Assembly: GCF_006539505.1 (NCBI RefSeq)
Contig: NZ_BJND01000040.1
Coordinates: 38,308-102,307 of the forward strand
Source of the DNA: Streptomyces spinoverrucosus
GTDB taxonomy: Bacteria; Actinomycetota; Actinomycetes; Streptomycetales; Streptomycetaceae
Reading direction: 5' to 3'
Length of the DNA: 64,000 bases
Made by a program: the position numbers and the translations under genes. The notes under the pieces were generated by a model. That model was not told the origin of the DNA, searched no databases, and worked only from the letters and a program-made list of their open reading frames with translations. Position 1 is the first letter of the stretch. Each line of letters begins with the position of its first letter. Shown piece after piece: positions 60,443 through 64,000 of this stretch.

Positions 60443-62176
60443 GTGGCGGAACGGAGCACGGCTGCCGTCGACGTGGCAGACAACAGCGGCGACGAGCCGC
60501 TGACCGCCAAGGCGGACCAGGCGGACCAGTCCACGGCCGACGGGGTGGCCAAGAACCTGGAGCGGGACACGGAACACGACGAGGCACAGGGGAGTGGCGG
60601 GACCGAGGGTTCCGGAGCGAAGGCCTCGCCGCCCGAACTGCACAGCGGTCACAAGCTCGCCAGACGCTACCGACTCGAGGACTGTGTCACTCGTCTGGAC
60701 GGTTTCAGCAGTTGGCGTGCGGTGGACGAGAAGCTGCGCCGCGCTGTCGGCGTGCATGTCCTGCCCGCGGACCACTCCCGGGCCCGTTCCGTGCTGGCCG
60801 CGGCCCGCTCCTCCGCGCTGCTCGGCGATCCCCGTTTCGTCCAGGTCCTCGACGCCGTCGAGGAGAACGACCTGGTGTACGTGGTGCACGAGTGGCTGCC
60901 GGACGCGACGGAGCTCACCACGCTCCTGTCCTCCGGGTGCCTGGAGCCGCACGACGCCTACCAGATGGTCAGTCAGGTCTCCGCCGCCATGGCCGCCGCG
61001 CACCGCGAGGGCCTCGCCCATCTCCGGCTGAACCCCAACGCTGTCCTGCGCACGTCCACCGGGCAGTGGCGTATCCGCGGCCTGGCCGTGAACGCCGCTC
61101 TGCGCGGCATTAGTTCCGACACCCCGCAGCGCACCGACACCGAGGCGATCGGCGCCCTGCTGTACGCCTCGCTCACCCAGCGCTGGCCGTACGAGAGCGA
61201 CGCCTACGGTCTGTCGGGGCTGCCCAAGGACGTCGGCCTCATCCCCCCGGATCAGGTGCGCGCCGGCGTCCACCGCGGCCTGTCGGAGCTCGCCATGCGC
61301 GCGCTCGCCAACGACGGCGCGACCGCCTCACGGCACGAGTCCCCCTGCACGACGCCGGAGGAGCTGGTGAAGGCGATCGGCGAGATGCCCCGCATCCGCC
61401 CGCCGGAGCCCGCGTTCACCGCGCCGCCGGACTACCAGCGCACGACGTACCAGCAGGGCACCTACGGCCGCCCCGCACCGCACCCCGGCGTCACCCAGCC
61501 GGTGTCGTCCCCGCCGCCCCCGCTGCAGAGCCGTACCGGCAAGGCCCTGAAGTGGGCCGTCTCCGCGCTGCTCATCGCCGCGCTGGGGCTGGGCAGCTGG
61601 CAGCTCGCGGACGCCCTGATGGAGCGCGGCACTCAGTCGGACGACCCGAACAAGTCGCAGACCACGGACGGAAACGACAAGAGCTCCGCGGAGAAGAAGC
61701 CGACCGCCAAGCCGCTCACCATCGAAGGCGCTCAGGAGTACATCGCGAGCGGCGAGGCCCAGGCCCCCGAAGACGTCGGCCGCACCTACGACGACGACAG
61801 CTCGACCTTCTGGCGCACCAAGCGCTACAACGACGGTCCGGAGCTGGCTCCCTACAAGCCCGGCGTGGGCATCGTCTACGACCTCGGCTCGTCCCAGGAG
61901 ATCTCGGCCGCGTCGATAGGGCTCCGGTACCCGGGTGACCACACGACGGTTCATCTCTATGCGACCGACTCGCTGACCCCTTCGACGGGGGTCGACGGAA
62001 TGCAGGAGATCGGAACCGCCACCACGAGCGGCACCTCTCTGACGGTCAACGCGTCGAAGTCACTGAAGACGCAGTACGTGCTGTTGTGGATCACGGCAGT
62101 GCCGAACGCACCCACCGACGGCTACAGCGGCGCCGGTTACAAGCAGGCCGTCACCGACGTGAAGTTCACGGGCTGA
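60443..62176 (+). CDS. Membrane pseudokinase of the MurJ complex
   Basis: 577 aa. A kinase-like domain (about 55-310) lacks key catalytic residues: the HRD loop reads 'GLAHLRLNPNAVLRT' and there is no DFG. A proline-rich linker, a membrane helix ('WAVSALLIAALGLGSWQLAD') and an extracytoplasmic domain with discoidin-like pattern ('EDVGRTYDDDSSTFWRTKRY') follow. In mycobacteria the corresponding domain of MviN, once phosphorylated, recruits FhaA and restrains wall synthesis. GTG 60443 has AGGAA upstream and gives a conserved length; ATG 60419 is possible. Confidence 0.88.
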   Translation: MAERSTAAVDVADNSGDEPLTAKADQADQSTADGVAKNLERDTEHDEAQGSGGTEGSGAKASPPELHSGHKLARRYRLEDCVTRLDGFSSWRAVDEKLRRAVGVHVLPADHSRARSVLAAARSSALLGDPRFVQVLDAVEENDLVYVVHEWLPDATELTTLLSSGCLEPHDAYQMVSQVSAAMAAAHREGLAHLRLNPNAVLRTSTGQWRIRGLAVNAALRGISSDTPQRTDTEAIGALLYASLTQRWPYESDAYGLSGLPKDVGLIPPDQVRAGVHRGLSELAMRALANDGATASRHESPCTTPEELVKAIGEMPRIRPPEPAFTAPPDYQRTTYQQGTYGRPAPHPGVTQPVSSPPPPLQSRTGKALKWAVSALLIAALGLGSWQLADALMERGTQSDDPNKSQTTDGNDKSSAEKKPTAKPLTIEGAQEYIASGEAQAPEDVGRTYDDDSSTFWRTKRYNDGPELAPYKPGVGIVYDLGSSQEISAASIGLRYPGDHTTVHLYATDSLTPSTGVDGMQEIGTATTSGTSLTVNASKSLKTQYVLLWITAVPNAPTDGYSGAGYKQAVTDVKFTG

Positions 62177-62203
62177 CGTCTCACCGAAGGGGGAGGGGGT
62201 CCG

Positions 62204-62929
62204 ATGGCGGAAGGCGCCGGGTACGAGACGGCGAGCGATCAGGATCTGCTCGCCCGGCATGTGGAAGGCGACCCCGACGCCTTCGGTGAGATCGTGCGGC
62301 GGCACCGCGACAGGCTCTGGGCGGTCGCCCTGCGGACGCTGGGCGACCGCGAGGAGGCCGCTGACGCGGTCCAGGACGCTCTCGTCTCCGCCTACCGGGC
62401 CGCCCACACCTTCCGCGGCCAGTCGGCCGTCACGACCTGGCTGCACCGGATCACGGTGAACGCCTGCCTCGACCGCGCCCGTAAGGCAGCCTCCCGGAAG
62501 ACGTCCCCCGTCGACGACACCGAGCGGCTGGAGCAACTGCTGGAGCCGCACGAGTCGGCCTCGGCGCCCGCCGAGCGCAACGATCTGCACCGCCAGCTCC
62601 TCGAAGCGCTCGGCACCCTCCCACCCGAGCAGCGCGCGGCCCTCGTCCTGGTGGACATGCAGGGCTACCCGGTCGCCGAGGCCGCCCGCGTCCTCGACGT
62701 GCCGACCGGGACCGTGAAGAGCCGCTGCGCCCGCGGCAGAGCCAGGCTCCTGCCGCTGCTCACCCATCTGCGACCGGAAAACTCCGCTGACGAGGAACAG
62801 CCGGCCGCTGGACGGAACCGGACGCAGGGGACATCCGTCCCACCGGCAGCGGGACCGCACGATGCGGGCCCACGGAATGCAGGGCCAAGCGATTCAGCTG
62901 CTGTGAAGGGCGGAGGTGGGCGAGCGTGA
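62204..62929 (+). CDS. sigM: ECF sigma factor SigM
   Basis: 241 aa. Region 2 ('DQDLLARHVEGDPDAFGEIV', 'ALRTLGDREEAADAVQDALV') and region 4 ('LPPEQRAALVLVDMQGYPVA', 'VPTGTVKSRCARGRARL') are complete. A 50-residue Pro/Gly-rich tail follows. ATG 62204 follows GGGGGAGGGGG. The stop overlaps the start of the anti-sigma gene (GTGA), so the pair is coupled. The equivalent operon in mycobacteria is sigM-rsmA, next to trxB. Confidence 0.94.
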   Translation: MAEGAGYETASDQDLLARHVEGDPDAFGEIVRRHRDRLWAVALRTLGDREEAADAVQDALVSAYRAAHTFRGQSAVTTWLHRITVNACLDRARKAASRKTSPVDDTERLEQLLEPHESASAPAERNDLHRQLLEALGTLPPEQRAALVLVDMQGYPVAEAARVLDVPTGTVKSRCARGRARLLPLLTHLRPENSADEEQPAAGRNRTQGTSVPPAAGPHDAGPRNAGPSDSAAVKGGGGRA

Positions 62930-63831
62930 CTTCCACGACGGACACGGCCGGGCACCCGGACGTCACGGAGATCTCCGACCTCACCGAAGGCCTGCTCCCC
63001 CCGTCCCGGACCGCGGACGTACGACGCCATCTGGACGAGTGCGAGCTCTGCGCGGACGTCTTCGCCTCACTGGAGGAGATCCGCGGCATGCTCGGCACGC
63101 TGCCGGGCCCTGCTCGCATGCCCGCCGACGTCGCCGAGCGGATCGACGCCGCGCTCGCCGCGGAGGCGCTGCTCAGTGCCACGGCGCCCGACGCGGTGAG
63201 TACCCCGGCACCCGTCGAAGCGGCCCGCGCGGGCGACGGCGCGCATGTTTCACGTGAAACATCGACCCCGGCGGATCGCCCCTCGGGTCGTGCCCGCACC
63301 TCCACCACCGGACCGGGCCGCAAGGAGCGCAAGCGTGGCGGGCGCCGCAGGGTCGCCGTCCTGGGAGCCGTCCTCTCCGTCGGGGCCCTGGGGCTGGCCT
63401 CCCTCCTGGTGTCTTCCCTTGAGGGCGACCAGGGCACCACCGCCCAGAAGCGGCCGTCCGCGGCCGCGGACACCTTCTCCGAAGGGAAGCTGGAGCAGCA
63501 GGTCGCGGACCTCCTCGCCAAGACCGAGGAGTCCGGTGGCCAACGCACCCCACGTGATCTCCCTGAGGAGTCCGGCTCCGACGGTCCCCGCATCCTCACC
63601 AGGCCCACGGTCCCGGTGCCCGAGTGCGTACAGAAGGGCATCGGACGCGACGACGAGGCTCTGGCGACCGAGCCCGGCACATATAAGGGAGCGACCGCCC
63701 TGCTCGTGGTCATGCCCGACACCTCGGACCCCTCACGGGTCACGGCCTACCTCGTCAATGCCACCTGCGTGAAGGACTCGCCTTCCGCCTCGGCCGAGGT
63801 TCTGCTGAAGCATTCCTACAAGCAGCCTTGA
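62926..63831 (+). CDS. rsmA: Anti-sigma-M factor
   Basis: 301 aa. An N-terminal anti-sigma domain carries the Hx3Cx2C motif in 'VRRHLDECELCADVFASLEE' (zinc or Fe-S ligands), followed by a linker with the parS-encoded 'HVSRETS', one membrane helix ('VAVLGAVLSVGALGLASLLV', about 145-165) and an extracytoplasmic domain. It should sequester SigM at the membrane. Starts on the GTG overlapping the sigM stop. Confidence 0.9.
   Translation: MTSTTDTAGHPDVTEISDLTEGLLPPSRTADVRRHLDECELCADVFASLEEIRGMLGTLPGPARMPADVAERIDAALAAEALLSATAPDAVSTPAPVEAARAGDGAHVSRETSTPADRPSGRARTSTTGPGRKERKRGGRRRVAVLGAVLSVGALGLASLLVSSLEGDQGTTAQKRPSAAADTFSEGKLEQQVADLLAKTEESGGQRTPRDLPEESGSDGPRILTRPTVPVPECVQKGIGRDDEALATEPGTYKGATALLVVMPDTSDPSRVTAYLVNATCVKDSPSASAEVLLKHSYKQP
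63247..63260. other. parS: parS inside rsmA
   Basis: Perfect GTTTCACGTGAAAC at codons 108-112 of rsmA, again read as Val-Ser-Arg-Glu-Thr, in the variable linker before the membrane helix. Confidence 0.9.
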
Positions 63832-63873
63832 GAGCACTAACCGCTCCCGCTTGAGAGCACTATCCGCTCCCGG
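63828..63873. repeat. 23-bp tandem repeat at the rsmA stop
   Basis: Two adjacent 23-bp units (63828-63850 and 63851-63873), starting TTGAGAGCACTA, differ at two positions. The rsmA stop codon TGA lies in the first unit. Confidence 0.85.
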
Positions 63874-63902
63874 GACGGCTCTCCCGTGTGCCCGGACACA
63901 GC

Positions 63903-63929
63903 GGGAATGCGAGCCCCTTAGGATCCGTT
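63903..63929 (+). promoter_or_regulatory. Sigma-R promoter (probably trxB)
   Basis: GGGAAT, 18 bases, GTT: an exact fit to the Streptomyces sigma-R (thiol-stress) consensus GGGAAT-N18-GTT. It lies after rsmA and ends 71 bp before the window edge; in S. coelicolor the next genes are trxBA, the classic SigR targets. Confidence 0.88.
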
Positions 63930-64000
63930 GGGTGGGGTGAGAGTCTGAGAGGGGCTCCCACCGGTCGAACGACGCAGTCCAGAGACGAGGAATCAAGCCG

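Noticed and set aside
1..64000. tRNA or rRNA genes
   Set aside because: No cloverleaf-forming sequence with conserved T-loop or rRNA signature was noticed by eye; a covariance-model scan was not possible here.

Overview
This window is a piece of a Streptomyces chromosome close to the replication origin. The DNA has very high GC with strong third-position GC bias, TTA codons are almost absent, and it carries Streptomyces developmental genes (ssgA, its IclR-type activator ssgR). It also carries the actinobacterial origin-proximal block murJ, pseudokinase, sigM, rsmA and (just beyond the right edge) trxB. Twelve perfect copies of the ParB-binding palindrome GTTTCACGTGAAAC (parS) and three near copies are spread through the window, which is what is expected beside oriC. 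Gene order agrees with the S. coelicolor region I remember as roughly SCO3890 to SCO3950. That correspondence is from memory, not from a search.

Left part (1-18.2 kb): a truncated HAD phosphatase, an M23 endopeptidase, and the cytochrome bd oxidase operon cydA-cydB-cydCD on the minus strand under a clear Rex operator. Next come a cyclophilin-like protein, hisC, a LacI regulator with a TTA codon, a small MITE-like element, a metallophosphoesterase and a two-helix membrane protein. The 14.0-16.4 kb stretch is accessory. It holds two DUF4240 genes, an unknown gene, and two intact-frame copies of the last ~45 codons of thiC, lying in tandem downstream of the complete thiC. This looks like repeated insertion of cassettes at the thiC 3' end. 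thiC is preceded by a TPP riboswitch whose variable arm contains parS-like sequences.

Middle part (18.4-38.5 kb): a YibE/F membrane protein with a long Gly/His-rich head, ssgA/ssgR, small membrane proteins, ptpA, a Cys/Met-metabolism PLP enzyme and a TTA-containing LysR regulator. These are followed by a Nudix protein, a flavohemoglobin-like protein with a ~375-residue disordered head, two acetyltransferases, an HbpS/GlcG-like protein, a MarR/MFS pair, a beta-lactamase-fold hydrolase and a MarR/quinone-oxidoreductase pair. A fragment resembling a TnsA-type transposase subunit abuts the 3' end of dnaB. A cluster of DnaA boxes lies upstream of dnaB.

Right part (38.9-64 kb): a MATE exporter, the rpsF-ssb-rpsR-rplI operon, femX with an alanine-racemase-fold partner, a GT87-like membrane glycosyltransferase, a class A PBP, and a PadR regulator with ino1. 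Then come an MFS protein, an anchored extracytoplasmic protein, the tRNA nucleotidyltransferase gene, and the cell-envelope block DUF6049-murJ-pseudokinase-sigM-rsmA. The window ends in a sigma-R promoter that should drive trxB.

The most unusual signals are the tandem thiC 3' ends with their cargo, parS embedded in a riboswitch, in coding sequence and in terminator-like palindromes, and the DnaA-box cluster beside dnaB.
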